Shown one piece after another: positions 9,436 to 19,276 of a DNA stretch of 64,000 nt (position 1 is its first letter; each line of letters starts with the position of its first letter). Both the position numbers and the translations under genes were made by a program. The stretch is from positions 19,389,501 to 19,453,500 of the forward strand of contig OX031063.1 in assembly GCA_943736015.1 (NCBI GenBank), in the 5' to 3' direction. This DNA is from Tridacna crocea. Lineage: Eukaryota; Mollusca; Bivalvia; Cardiida; Cardiidae. Under the pieces are notes generated by a model. That model was given only the letters and a program-made list of their open reading frames with translations, was not told where the DNA came from and ran no database searches.

Positions 9436-10707
9436 TTATACGCCGTTCAAGTAAAAAAAGTACTTTTTCTCACCTGAGAGTACTTTACCAAACTGGACAA
9501 CTAACTGCGAATTCCCACTCTTCACTAGGGATAAATACTCTCCGTGATGGGAAAAGTTAGGCTCTGACTGAAACACGAATAAGGTGCTGCCGCTTTTAAA
9601 ATGGTCCACGTCTAAAGCAAAACCTTCATTTCGTCTCCATTTGTCCACACTCTGAATGAGGTTAACATAGGCCCTCGAGACAACACTCCTTTCTTTCGAA
9701 AAGTCAGTTTTAACAGGCGCTCCACCCACTGGTAGGCCGTCATTATACACGACGATTTGCGTGATGTTGCAATGTTCAAAATTAAATGGATTCGTGGTAT
9801 AGTCTCCATTTAAAGCTTTACTCTTGACGAACCCGACGATGACTGTTTCTGGTCGCTTTCCTTGAAACATGTTGTCCCAAATAAATGAACTGCTTCCAGT
9901 AGCGATAGTTTGGACTCGAACTTCTTTTTTCGTGTACGGATAAAGTGCATTTTGTTTCTCTAGGATTTGAGCGTGGCCATAGATCACTGCAGGATTGACC
10001 TTGACCTTTCTCGCAATGACGTAAATGTCCTGTATAACAACTCTAAAATCAGTAGTATTATCAACCGCAAGCAGCGCGAAACTCGCCGGATTTCTATAAA
10101 ACTTGATTTTCACATCCACTTGATTTAAAAGATATCGATCCATATCGCATAAGTCGTGAAAAATGGGTCCTTGCAAGTCTAGACTGTTAGATTTAGCGAT
10201 CCATTTAGCTGTTTCGAATAACCCGTTGTTAGTACCGGAAGGGTCTGTGACCCCCGGAGAATCCGCATCATCCATAAGCCATCCTTGACTCTTTATTTGA
10301 CTCGATAACGCATCCTGTCCGTATTTCAGAAGAGTGGGGATGTAGGCTCTATAGGAATTGTAATTGCAGGTGATTGTGGCTTTGTTTTGTAATGTCACTT
10401 CTACCGTTGAAAATAAGCTTTGCAAGAACAAATTGGCAGGACCCACTTTTTCTGCCGTAAGATCTGTTCCATCCGATTTTTCCACGTTCAGTTTTACGTA
10501 AATCTGAGTATTCTTGAGGTCTAGATAGTCCAGAGAATTCTGCGCATTAATTCTGAACTCGAAAGGTCCATCCGAAGACACTTGCGATATAGACCTAACT
10601 TCTTCATCTCGGAATTCTTTTACGCTGGTTTGAGTACTCGGAAGATCGTACAAACTAAGCTCAGATACTAATCCTTCCTTAAACTGTACCTCATTAAATG
10701 TCGACAT
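9436..10707 (-). CDS. Major capsid protein, double jelly-roll (hexon-like)
   Basis: 423 aa, the usual length for the Polinton major capsid protein, whose relatives are often annotated as F54H12.2-like in animal genomes. The N-terminus (SELSLYDLPSTQTSV), the GPIFHDLCDMDRYLLNQVDV segment and the C-terminal YFFYLNG are typical of that family by my recollection. Proteins of this type form the pseudo-hexagonal capsomers of an icosahedral shell. Its ATG shares a base with the preceding stop (TAATG at 10707). The frame is intact over its full length. Confidence 0.87.
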   Translation of the reverse strand: MSTFNEVQFKEGLVSELSLYDLPSTQTSVKEFRDEEVRSISQVSSDGPFEFRINAQNSLDYLDLKNTQIYVKLNVEKSDGTDLTAEKVGPANLFLQSLFSTVEVTLQNKATITCNYNSYRAYIPTLLKYGQDALSSQIKSQGWLMDDADSPGVTDPSGTNNGLFETAKWIAKSNSLDLQGPIFHDLCDMDRYLLNQVDVKIKFYRNPASFALLAVDNTTDFRVVIQDIYVIARKVKVNPAVIYGHAQILEKQNALYPYTKKEVRVQTIATGSSSFIWDNMFQGKRPETVIVGFVKSKALNGDYTTNPFNFEHCNITQIVVYNDGLPVGGAPVKTDFSKERSVVSRAYVNLIQSVDKWRRNEGFALDVDHFKSGSTLFVFQSEPNFSHHGEYLSLVKSGNSQLVVQFGKVLSGEKKYFFYLNGV

Positions 10708-11162
10708 TATTTGATTTCAAATATATCACGTTTATTAGTACTCCTCTTGTTAGAATGCGCTCTCTTCTTATGAGAACGCTTTTTGTAAGCACTCCTTTTT
10801 AATCCCGAACCACGCTGTCGCTTCTTTAGCACACGTCGACGTTTAGATTTAGGTACGGAGGTTGATCTCGACTTTCTTTTCTTAGAGAGTCTAGAACTTG
10901 ACTGAAACATGTTCTCAACTGTTTTGGGATTTATATTATCTCTCTCTAACTCCGACTTGGCTTGCGCTGCAGTCTGTTCAGAAGGTAAGACAGCTTTGAT
11001 GGACAACTGCTTATCTTCTACCGGTTTCAATTGGTCAACCGTAATAACTCGCGGTTTTCTCCCGGCACCTGATTGGTTTAAAGATGTCTTCCCGGTACTC
11101 ACACGATAGAAGAAATCAGACCACTTTTGTGGATTAGGTACGTAAAGTTTCATGTTTATCAT
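10707..11162 (-). CDS. Basic core-like virion protein
   Basis: 151 aa. The N-terminus (KLYVPNPQKWSDFFYRVSTG) is ordered. The C-terminal half is one of the most basic stretches in the window, with repeated KKR/KRR clusters, like adenoviral DNA-condensing core proteins. Its start overlaps the penton stop (ATGA, 11159-11162) and its stop overlaps the capsid start. A second ATG nine bases in, at 11153, is also possible. A role in DNA packaging or capsid-genome contact is inferred from charge and position. Confidence 0.75.
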   Translation of the reverse strand: MINMKLYVPNPQKWSDFFYRVSTGKTSLNQSGAGRKPRVITVDQLKPVEDKQLSIKAVLPSEQTAAQAKSELERDNINPKTVENMFQSSSRLSKKRKSRSTSVPKSKRRRVLKKRQRGSGLKRSAYKKRSHKKRAHSNKRSTNKRDIFEIK

Positions 11163-11590
11163 AAGAATGGGTAACGTCTCAAATGTAGTGTTAATCGCAC
11201 TGGATTTTGCAAATAGATGTCCGATAAATCGTTTTCTCCTTTTATATAGATACTGAATTCTCGAACCTCGTTCTTAGCAACGTTGACGTAAAACGGGGTG
11301 CTCAAAATATAATCCCATTTGCTTTTAGTACTCTTTTCTAACCGTCGTAACAATGGACGTTCCTCACCGTCCACTATACTCTCTTTACACAAATCAGAGT
11401 AGATATATAACCCATCATCCGCTTTTAACTTTGACCTTGATTTCTCCGTAGCGTTAAATTCTACTAGAGCTACCTTCCACATTCCAGGCAAGTAGAGAGG
11501 ATATTTGAGTTGTACTTTAAAGTTAGTCGTTCGATTATCCTCGAAAAAGACATCACTCTCATCACTACGCACATAGATATACCGATCCAT
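11159..11590 (-). CDS. Penton-like minor capsid protein (single jelly-roll)
   Basis: 143 aa, beginning MDRYIYVRSDES with an FKVQLKYPLYLPGMWKVALVE segment, the pattern I associate with the Polinton/adintovirus minor capsid (penton) protein. The predicted content is beta-strand-rich. It starts 2 nt after the integrase stop and ends in a 4-nt overlap with the core-like gene. Such proteins occupy the five-fold vertices. The assignment rests on length, strand pattern and position next to the major capsid gene. Confidence 0.75.
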   Translation of the reverse strand: MDRYIYVRSDESDVFFEDNRTTNFKVQLKYPLYLPGMWKVALVEFNATEKSRSKLKADDGLYIYSDLCKESIVDGEERPLLRRLEKSTKSKWDYILSTPFYVNVAKNEVREFSIYIKGENDLSDIYLQNPVRLTLHLRRYPFL

Positions 11591-11592
11591 GT

Positions 11593-12699
11593 TTACTTCT
11601 CACTGCTTCCCGTGTCTTTAATGTCATTTGCATCTACCCAACTATTAAATGTATCTGGAAATCCCTGCCATTTTACCAGAAGCTCTACTTTTTTATTTCT
11701 TTTTCTTCGCTTCAAAACGCGATCGATAAACCATAGACTATTTTCGTCCTTATCTACTTTCTGTAATTCACTCGTGTAAAACAATCCCTTCACGTCTTCG
11801 TCTTTCAAATCTTTTAACCGGTACATAGGAATGCCCTGCTTGAGCAGTCTTCCAGCTACACGAAAAACTTCGGCCGTATACTGCTCCTGATAAGCTCTGC
11901 GAAATGGTGTTTTCGTAAAACTTATGCGCACAAAATCTCCAATTTTAAAAAGAAATGTAGGTTTACTCTTTACTCTCGGACGTTTTTTTAAATAGACAAA
12001 CGCCCACACATCCGCTTCATTGTCTTTGTTGACTTGGTTCGGTGCCAAATCATTTAGACTACGATGGGGGCTGCTGTTGTAATTTGCCACAATATCGTCC
12101 AACGCATCAATATAACGATAGGAACCTTGATGCCTCATATAACGATAAAGAGCCGTCTTGATCGTCCGTTGCACTCGTTCTACGTAATTCGCTTTTGGTG
12201 GATTCTGTGTAGTGAAAAAATAAATGTCTTCCTCGTTCATCAATTTTTTGAACCACTGATTCACAAACTCTGAACCTTTGTCCGCACGTATCTTTTTCGG
12301 TTTAACATCTTGAATCATAGATTTCATACCCTTCAACACAGACTTTGCCGTTTTATTCTTCAGTGGTTGCACACATACTTTTCTGCTTAAAATGTCAATG
12401 GCAAACAGGAGATATCGCACACCATCATTATCGTCACTTAAATTTATCATGGACAGCAAATCGATGTCCCATTGTTCATTAATCGAGGTTACTCTCACGT
12501 TAGCCGTTTTGAAACGATAACGAATGGGTTTCTGAATGGCGTAAGCATCTTGATTGCTCAACCATTGTGATACGTAATTTTCCGTAAAAACGCCGGGATA
12601 CTTTTTTCGTAAAACTGTAAACAGCTTTTTAGGCCCTCCATAGGCAGCTGGATTTTTCGGGTCAAAATAGTACTTTTTTAAAATATCTTCCTTATTCAT
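11593..12699 (-). CDS. Retroviral-type DDE integrase with C-terminal chromodomain
   Basis: 368 aa. The catalytic triad is D80 (WDIDL), D140 (RADKGSEF) and E174 (YVERV). The N-terminal helical domain lacks the HHCC ligands of retroviruses, as is usual in Polintons. An SH3-like region (about 245-310) is followed by a chromodomain at 322-361 (VELLVKWQGFPDTFNSW), which can steer insertion to marked chromatin. It is the outermost gene, beside the terminal repeat, and the first of the minus-strand series. It carries out insertion of the element with a short target duplication. The reading frame is intact. Confidence 0.95.
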   Translation of the reverse strand: MNKEDILKKYYFDPKNPAAYGGPKKLFTVLRKKYPGVFTENYVSQWLSNQDAYAIQKPIRYRFKTANVRVTSINEQWDIDLLSMINLSDDNDGVRYLLFAIDILSRKVCVQPLKNKTAKSVLKGMKSMIQDVKPKKIRADKGSEFVNQWFKKLMNEEDIYFFTTQNPPKANYVERVQRTIKTALYRYMRHQGSYRYIDALDDIVANYNSSPHRSLNDLAPNQVNKDNEADVWAFVYLKKRPRVKSKPTFLFKIGDFVRISFTKTPFRRAYQEQYTAEVFRVAGRLLKQGIPMYRLKDLKDEDVKGLFYTSELQKVDKDENSLWFIDRVLKRRKRNKKVELLVKWQGFPDTFNSWVDANDIKDTGSSEK

Positions 12700-13050
12700 A
12701 ATAACAGACTCTCTTTATCAATCTATTATCAGCTAATAATCTTTTATGAACAAAAACTACCAAATAAAACACCTCGGTACTAAAATTGTTGTGACATGGT
12801 TGTAAAATTGTTAAGATTTAACCCTTAAGCAGTCAAATTGCTAAGATTGTGTAAGGATTGTTGAGGCAGGGTTAAAACAGTGCACAGTGCTACGATTGTT
12901 AAGACAGTGCTAAGATTGTTAAGACTGTTACGACCGTACCCCCACTCAAGATTGTTAAGATTGTTACGACCGATTGTTACGACCGTACCCCCTGTAAAAT
13001 TGTTAAGATTGTTAAGATTGTTACGACCGACCCCCCTATATATATCTACT
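12700..13050. repeat. Polinton terminal region with TTGTTAAGATTG minisatellite
   Basis: From about 12785 to 13040 the sequence is built from variants of ATTGTTAAG and TTGTTACGACCG. GGGGGTACGGTCGTAACA-type blocks occur three times on the minus strand, and runs of five to six C precede the end. ACT at 13048-13050 is the likely terminus, so this should be part of the terminal inverted repeat. No gene is seen apart from the integrase 5' leader. Confidence 0.7.
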
Positions 13051-13296
13051 GCTATGTTTGAAACTTCGTCTGTGTATTCCTGTATGTAAATGAGCGAATT
13101 GATCATCTAAAAATAGAATGTGCCTCCCGTTGGCGTCAACCTGGGCCGTAGCAAATCTCTAATTTCTCGTGTTGTCGGATGGTTTTCGACTACTGTGGTG
13201 TTATGAATGAAAATTAAAAGGCTTTAGGAGTATAAGGGTGATTTTTTTTGCTTTTTTGTAAAATTTTCGTCCCAAAATCTGAAGGGCCACCTTTAA
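13051..13296 (+). mobile_element. R540 repeat, 3' fragment flanking the Polinton
   Basis: Homologous to 20128-20371 and 20663-20906, ending CCACCT-TTAA at 13287-13296. Its 5' half should lie on the far side of the Polinton. GCTATG at 13051-13056 is the candidate 6-bp target duplication. Confidence 0.85.
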
Positions 13297-13351
13297 GACA
13301 TATCTACATATGTTTTACCTTCTCTGCAATGGATTTAGAAAGGTTTAGGAG

Positions 13352-13580
13352 TTAACTCTTTACCACACAATCCCGACTTTTAACAACCTAGAGAAAGGAG
13401 CCTTTTGAAAACAATGTGGGAAAAGGAGAAAATGCTGGTAACCAGCATTTTCTTCTTTTCCCACAATGTTTTCTACCCTTCATAAAACAAATTTTAATTT
13501 TTTATTCACATTTTATTTCTCGTCTGTAAATGCTTTCCATTTGGACTAGTCCAAAAAATTGTCGTTTGGTAAAGAGTTAA
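13352..13580 (+). mobile_element. H229-A hairpin element
   Basis: 229 bp including both TTAA ends. The palindrome is centred at 13440 (CTGGTAACCAG), 88 nt from the left TTAA and 140 nt from the right. In these entries plus strand means the short side is on the left. Ends are CTCTTTACC and GGTAAAGAG. Confidence 0.92.
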
Positions 13581-13805
13581 CTCTTTACCACACAATCCCG
13601 ACTTTTAACAACCTAGAGAAAGGAGCCTTTTGAAAACATTGTGGGAATAGGAGAAAATGCTGGTAACCAGCATTTTCTCCTTTTCCCACAATGTTTTCTA
13701 CCCTTCACAAAACAAATATCAAATTTTCATTCACTTTTATTTTGTCGTCTGCAAATGCTTTCAGTTTGAACAAGCCAAAAATTTTGTCGTTTAGTAATGA
13801 GTTAA
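13577..13805 (+). mobile_element. H229-A hairpin element, in tandem with the previous copy
   Basis: 229 bp; its left TTAA is the right TTAA of the copy at 13352. Head-to-tail, nearly the same sequence. Confidence 0.92.
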
Positions 13806-13920
13806 CCATTAACCTCACTGACTCAACAAAATTTTAGACATGTCCAAATTGAAAGTAGTTGCTGACAACGCTGGTTACCAGGGCCATCAAAACTCCAGAT
13901 TATTTTGTGAAGAGTCAAAA
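13806..13920 (-). mobile_element. H229 fragment
   Basis: Carries the long-side motif (ACAAAATTTTAGACATGTCC) and a short CTGGTTACCAG core; most of the stem is deleted. Confidence 0.5.
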
Positions 13921-14103
13921 GTTACAGAGTGAAATAATCATAACTTACGAGAATTGTGGCAAATCCTTATACATGATTGTATAGAGGAATGAAACCGAAC
14001 AGCCGTGCATAATTTTGGGTTGATGGCATGCTGAAGATAATGAAAGTTCTTTTACAGAATATGCAGGATAATATCACAAGATCAACTCAACCCAGAGAGC
14101 TCA

Positions 14104-14483
14104 GGGCCTGCATTCACCAACCATTTTTAACTGTTTACCACACAATCCCGACTTTTAACAACTCTGAGATAGAAGCCTTTTGAAAAAATTGTGGGAAATG
14201 TTTTCTACCCTGCTGGAAACAAATTTCAATTTTTGACTTACATATAATTTGTCGTCTGCAAGTGCTTTCAATTTGGACCAGTGTACAATTTTGTCGTTTG
14301 GTAAAGAGTTAAGGACTTTCTGAGTCTTATTGTAATTCTCCAGACTTTCCTAAATTTGGAAGTAACACAATCTCTGATTGGCTATTTAGCCAATCAGGGG
14401 TTGTGTTACTTTCAAAGTTAGAAAATCTTGGAGAATAAGATGAAGAATATTCTTAAGAATGGTTGGTGAATTCATACAGGCCC
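14104..14483. mobile_element. GGGCC palindromic element (family B) split by an H229 copy
   Basis: Arms GGGCCTGCATTCACCAACC and GGTTGGTGAATTCATACAGG are inverted, and the centre pairs CTGATTGGCTA with TAGCCAATCAG. The uninterrupted copy is at 31541-31741. Here the TTAA of the left arm holds an H229 element. Confidence 0.85.
14127..14312 (+). mobile_element. H229-A with one stem arm deleted, inside family B
   Basis: 186 bp between TTAA 14127-14130 and TTAA 14309-14312. The stem is reduced to TTGTGGGAAATGTTTTC, so the hairpin was lost by internal deletion. The flanking family B sequence resumes directly on both sides. Confidence 0.9.
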
Positions 14484-14555
14484 CGAAGACTTACCAGTAC
14501 CTGTTAATTAATATGCAATCTGTTTAGGATCTTAGATCTACACCATTCTGCTACT

Positions 14556-14788
14556 AAACTCTTCACCAAATGACAAAATCTAAGACATGTCAAACAAATT
14601 TAAAGCTTGAAAGTTTTTTCAGATGACAAAATAAGTATGACTTGAATTGAGTATAAAAATCTATATTTGAAAGGTTAGAAAAATTGTTGGAAAATGCTGG
14701 TTACCAATATTTCCTCCTTTTCCAACAGTGTTTTCAAAAGCAGTCTTTGTCATTGTTGTCAAAAGTCAGAATTGTGCTGTAAAAGGTA
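14556..14788 (-). mobile_element. Degraded H229-A
   Basis: Both ends are recognisable (CTCTTCACCAAATGACAAAA and CTGTAAAAGG) but lack TTAA; the core CTGGTTACCA is kept and the stem is imperfect. A further stem fragment lies at about 14838-14900. Confidence 0.65.
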
Positions 14789-14949
14789 TATTGCACAGAT
14801 GGTAACATTTTCAAACAATACCCTTATATTATCTGGAAAATAGAGGGTTTGGGAAACATTGCTGGAAAAGGAGAAAATGCTCGTAACTAATACTTTAACT
14901 TTTCTTTTGATGTCTACTATTCTTTGAAAGACAGATCTCATCTTTTTGG

Positions 14950-16856
14950 CCAAGGTGAGCTTTTGTGATCTTGCTGTGTCTATCATGCATTGTGCATAGT
15001 CAACTTTTACCTTATGTATGCTCTAGAGACCACATTTTCAGTCCTATACTCAGAACGTACTCAGAATGTTTATCTTGATGATATCTCGGATGAGCTTTAT
15101 AATGGGTCATAAAACTACCTAGGTCACAAGTTCAAATCTTAGAAAACCTTGTGTACCCTTTAGAGGCCACATTTTCAGTCCAAAACTCCTGAAACTTGGT
15201 CAGAATGTTTATCTCTTTATCTCAGACAAGTTTGATAATGGGTCATGTTGGGTCAAAACTAGGTCACTTGGCCAAATCTTAGAAAACCTTGTGTACATTC
15301 TAGAGGCCACATTTTCAGTCCAAAACTCCTGAAACTTGCTCATAAGGTGTGTATGGATGATATCATGGACTAGTTGAATAATGAGTCATGTTGAGTAAAA
15401 AACTAGGTCACTTGGTTAAATCTTAGAAAAACCTTGCGTACCTTCTACAGGCCACATTTTCAGCCCAAAACTCCTGAAGCTTGGTCAGAGTGTGTGTCTT
15501 GATGACAGGGTTTTCCCTCGGCTTTGAAAATTGGGGGTCATTGTGACCCCCTTCCTCATTAGTTGCGGGTCATTTCATTAATTTTGGGGGTCAAAAATAC
15601 GGCTTTCCTCATCATCAACCTCAAACACGATTTACAATGCATTTTACCTTTAAACGCCAACTTCCAAGATTGAAAAGTCGGTTGATCATTTCTGACGGAA
15701 AGGCCGATGTCACTTTTTGACAGACCAAACATTTTCGTCTGAATCGCTGCTTGACGTGGCTTGATCGGCAGTTGTACAAAGCAGACGATAGAAGAATTCT
15801 ACAGTTTTCTTCGTCATGACATTATTTTTCCGCTAACAGCACAGACCGGTAATGTGTACTTTTATATACTGGAAGTCGTGTAAAATATGCAGTGAAATAC
15901 AGAGAACCCGACCACGACTTTGACTTGGCCCATATTTACGACACGTGTCCAATATACATTTCGGCAATAATGCGTAAACCAGTCTTATTCTATAAATAGA
16001 TTACCGGAAAACCACTTTTATCTTAAGTAAACCCAGTAGTTAAAAAAAGAACGGTGTTCGTCTGACATTGAAGCAAGAACAAGCTTGGAATTATGACGCT
16101 TCATTCAACTTCGTACATTATTTAGATTTTGGAAAGTTGCGTCACCGATGACGCACTGTCATTTATTTTGGGGGTCATTTGAATTAAAATTGCGTCAATG
16201 ACGCAGGATTTGTGCGTCATGGAAAACCCTGTGATGATATCTTGAACAAGTTTGAAAATGGGTCATGTCAAGTAAAAAACTAGGTCACTAGGTTAGATCT
16301 CTAAAAAACCTTGTGTACGCTCTGGAAGGCAACATTTTCAATCCAAAACTCCTAATACTTGGTCAGAATGTTTGTCTTGATCTTATCTCAGATGACTATG
16401 AAAGTGGGTCATTTTAAGTCAAAAACTACTGGTAGGTCACTTGGTCAAATCTTTTGAAAGGCCTTGATTTGCTCAAGAGGCCACATTTTCAGTCCAAAAC
16501 TGTTGGAAGTTGGTCAGAATGTTTGTCTTGCTAATATCTCAGAGGAGTTTGAAAATGGATCATTTTGGGTCAAAAACTAGGTCACCAGGCCAAATCTTTG
16601 AAAACCTTGTGTACTTTCTAGATGCTACATTTTTAGTGCAACACTCATGAAACTTGGTCAGTATGTTTGTCTTGATGATTTATTGGACCAGTGCCGATGT
16701 CACTGAATCAAGTCTTGGAAAAACCTTTTTCAGTCAAATACTCATGAAAATCTTGGCAGAATGTTTTTCGTAATATCTCAAAAGAGATTGAAAATGGGTC
16801 ATGATTTGTCAAAAGACTTAGGTGAGTAACTTTAGGGCCATTATGGCCCTCTTGTT
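14950..16856 (+). mobile_element. TCTTGTT-tail element 1 with ~140-bp satellite core
   Basis: Begins near AAGGTGAGCTTTTGTGATC and ends with the hairpin AGGGCCATTATGGCCC plus TCTTGTT (16834-16856). The core is made of repeats of about 137-147 bp (CCACATTTTCAGTCC at about 15030, 15167, 15307, 15452 and later). A 726-bp DNA transposon splits one unit. It resembles Helentron-like or 'pearl' elements of bivalves by structure; no coding capacity. Confidence 0.65.
15506..16231. mobile_element. 726-bp non-autonomous DNA transposon
   Basis: 11-bp terminal inverted repeats CAGGGTTTTCC / GGAAAACCCTG are flanked by the direct repeat TGATGA (15500-15505 and 16232-16237). The empty site can be read from neighbouring satellite units (CTTGATGATATC). 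GGGGGTCA motifs occur near both ends. No transposase ORF. Confidence 0.85.
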
Positions 16857-16861
16857 AGTCT

Positions 16862-17061
16862 TAAATTTTGTTGTGTGGTATAGAGTTGAAATTGCTAAAA
16901 AAAATCACATTCAGACAACAGAGACTTTTGACAGAATAGACAACAGTTTGGGAAAAGGAGAAAATGCTGAAAAGAGAAAATTGTGGAAAAACGGAGAGAA
17001 TGCTGGTTAGCAATATTTTCTTTTCCTACAATGTTGTCAAAAAGCTTCTTCTTCAAGGCCA
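16862..17061 (-). mobile_element. Degraded H229
   Basis: Scrambled stem pieces (GGGAAAAGGAGAAAATGCTG and TGCTGGTTAGCAATATTTTC) between a decayed end and the intact copy that follows. Confidence 0.5.
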
Positions 17062-17290
17062 TTAACTCATTACCACACAAGAAAATTCTAGACTGGTCCA
17101 AATTGAAAGCATTTGCAGACAACAAAAAAGAAGTGACTGAAAAATTGAAATTTGTTCTTGGACGGGTAGAAAACACTGTAGGAAAAGGAGAAAATGCTGG
17201 TTACCAGCATTTTCTCCTTTTCCCACAGTGTTTTCAAAAGGCTTCATTCTCAGGGGCGTCAAAAGTAGGGATTGTGTGGTAATGGGTTAA
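17062..17290 (-). mobile_element. H229-A hairpin element
   Basis: 229 bp; centre at 17202, which is 140 nt from the left TTAA and 88 nt from the right. Core CTGGTTACCAG. Confidence 0.92.
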
Positions 17291-18039
17291 AACTTAAGTC
17301 ATTTAGTTAAAGATTAATTTAATACTGGCAAATGGAGATAACTTTTTTTAGTTTAAAAAGTAGGAAAGACTCAAGTGTTTAAGTACTGGTATTGAAAATT
17401 TAAGGCCGAAGCATCACATTTCTGAAAGAATAAGAGGCCATGTTCTAGATCTATCTAGATGGTAATATTTTGTGCAGTCTGATCTTGGCCCACATTGTTG
17501 GCAAAATTCTGTAAAGTTGTCCTCCTTATGTTGAAGAGTGAAAATGCCTTGTTGAGATAAGTATTGATGTTCCCATTGCCAGACTCACATCCTTACATGT
17601 CAAACATGCTCTAGGTTGAACCAATTTATTCTACTAGATGTCACTTTATGTTGGAATGAAGAAAAGCGTCCTAGATCTAGGGCCAATAATGCTATAGTTT
17701 GATTTACCCTTGAAATTGGCAACTGAGTGAAAAGTTTGTTATGAGAAGCAGAGTCGTCTGTCAATGAAAGAAGACCCTTTCAGCTTTGATAAAACTGATG
17801 GTATAGCTCAATGTATACCATGGTTTGGTATCTGTCATGCATCTGTGCATTTGTGAAACATTAATATTCAAAAACCTTCCTCAGATGAAACTTTTCCACA
17901 GATCTGACTATCATCAGACTACAGAGACCAGTAAGACTAATTTACACTTGCTGTAAGCATGCCTCAGAATCTTTGTATATCAATTCTAAAGAAGATTATT
18001 TGAATTTAATGAAAAATTACAGACCTAAGAGTAAGCCTG
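17291..18039. other. No gene recognised
   Basis: AT-rich host sequence without long ORFs, tandem repeats or known elements. Confidence 0.5.
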
Positions 18040-18253
18040 TCATTTTACCTCACAATGCTGACTTTTGATGACCCTTGTAAAGAAGCCTTATGGAAACATA
18101 GTTAAAGGAGAAATTGCAGGTAAACAGCATTATCTCCTTTTCCTACAATGTTTTCTACCATTTCTGAGGAAGATTGCACCATTTGAGCAACACTGAATTT
18201 TCATTTGTGGATGCTTCTGAAAAGGAAAGTCTAAAATTTTGATAAAGGGTTAA
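18040..18253 (+). mobile_element. Degraded H229-A
   Basis: Right TTAA at 18250-18253 is kept and the left end decayed. Core GCAGGTAAACAGC; stem arms are mismatched. Confidence 0.7.
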
Positions 18254-18751
18254 GTTATGTTTATGTGGCAAAGGATTATAAAGACTAACCTCATCATAAA
18301 CAAGCTGTTAGCAATGTCTGTCATTGTCTTCAGTTCATATCATTTGTCAGAGTATAAACAGCTGAACATGTACAATGTACTTGTATGTATATTGAGTAAT
18401 GATTGCAGATGAGATCAGCAATTTATAGTCTTTCATTATACATTTTCTTGCTTTTATTCACCGAAACTAGTTTGAATACTCTGATTGCATTTTGTAAACA
18501 GAAAAAAGTTAAACTTTGTTGTCAGTGGTGGCATACTTTATGAAGCAAGCCACCTGGAAGAAGCAAGCATACAGTATATTTAATTTTTGGAGGTCACTGT
18601 CACGGTATAGATCGATATGTTAACTCTGTTGTCTGTGCATGTCATTTTCTTTGAAGATTCAACTTTTCTGCTGTGGTGTATCGCCCATCTCATATACAAG
18701 GGGAAAATAGGGCTTATACCAAAGCTATTACCTAAGCCTGTAGGGACTGTT
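18254..18751. other. No gene recognised
   Basis: AT-rich host sequence; nothing further seen. Confidence 0.45.
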
Positions 18752-18980
18752 TTAACCCTTTACCCCATAGGGCATTTCTACGGTATCTCTAATTGACCCT
18801 AAATAACAGCAAGGATGAAGCCGTTTTTTATCGGTATATGACACCATTTGATAGCATAGAAAACATTGTGACAAAAGGTGAAATTGCTCGTCACGAGCAA
18901 TTTCACCTTTTGCCACAATGTTTTCCAAAGGCCCCTACACGCAATGCGTAGAAATGAGTATCTATGGAGTAAAGGGTTAA
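18752..18980 (-). mobile_element. H229-G hairpin element (second subfamily)
   Basis: 229 bp with TTAA at both ends; ends are CCCTTTACCCCAT and AGTAAAGGG. Core CTCGTCACGAG centred at 18892, 140 and 88 nt from the two ends. Outer stem AAAACATTGTG is shared with H229-A; inner stem ACAAAAGGTGAAATTG differs on both arms. Confidence 0.92.
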
Positions 18981-19276
18981 GAAATGACTGGTGCATAGGT
19001 TACATGCTAGCTAATCATGGCTGTGACTTTTTGCAGACAGAATGTACAGTCTTATATTGCATCTACCCTGTCAAAATATTTTCTCCAAAAACACCTTTCA
19101 AACGGTGCTGATCATTATTTATCTCATGAACTCTTTCACTTCTTGCATTTGATAAGAAGTTTTGAATTCTAAATTCATGTTTGTAAATTAATGTTTGTAA
19201 ATTTAGCACTTCATGCTAATATTTCAGTGATGCATGATTCTGAACTTAGCTCAGTGTCAGTAGTCCCTAACATTGT
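18981..19276. other. No gene recognised
   Basis: Short AT-rich interval with a duplicated ATGTTTGTAAATT phrase near 19180-19200. Confidence 0.4.

Larger units (their letters stand above)
1..13050. mobile_element. Polinton/Maverick (adintovirus-like) element, right-hand part
   Basis: The gene set is diagnostic: protein-primed family B DNA polymerase, retroviral-type integrase with chromodomain, A32-like ATPase, adenain-type cysteine protease, and major and minor capsid proteins. Genes of the left part read rightward and those of the right part read leftward, meeting at about 8650. The likely right terminus is the ACT at 13048-13050, since Polintons usually start AG and end CT. The next base begins a sequence homologous to the interior of a 540-bp repeat found again at 19824-20906. 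The left end is outside the window, so length and terminal inverted repeats cannot be checked. All identifiable genes are open once three introns are removed, and none of the hairpin elements that crowd the flank occurs inside. Both points suggest a fairly young insertion. Confidence 0.93.
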
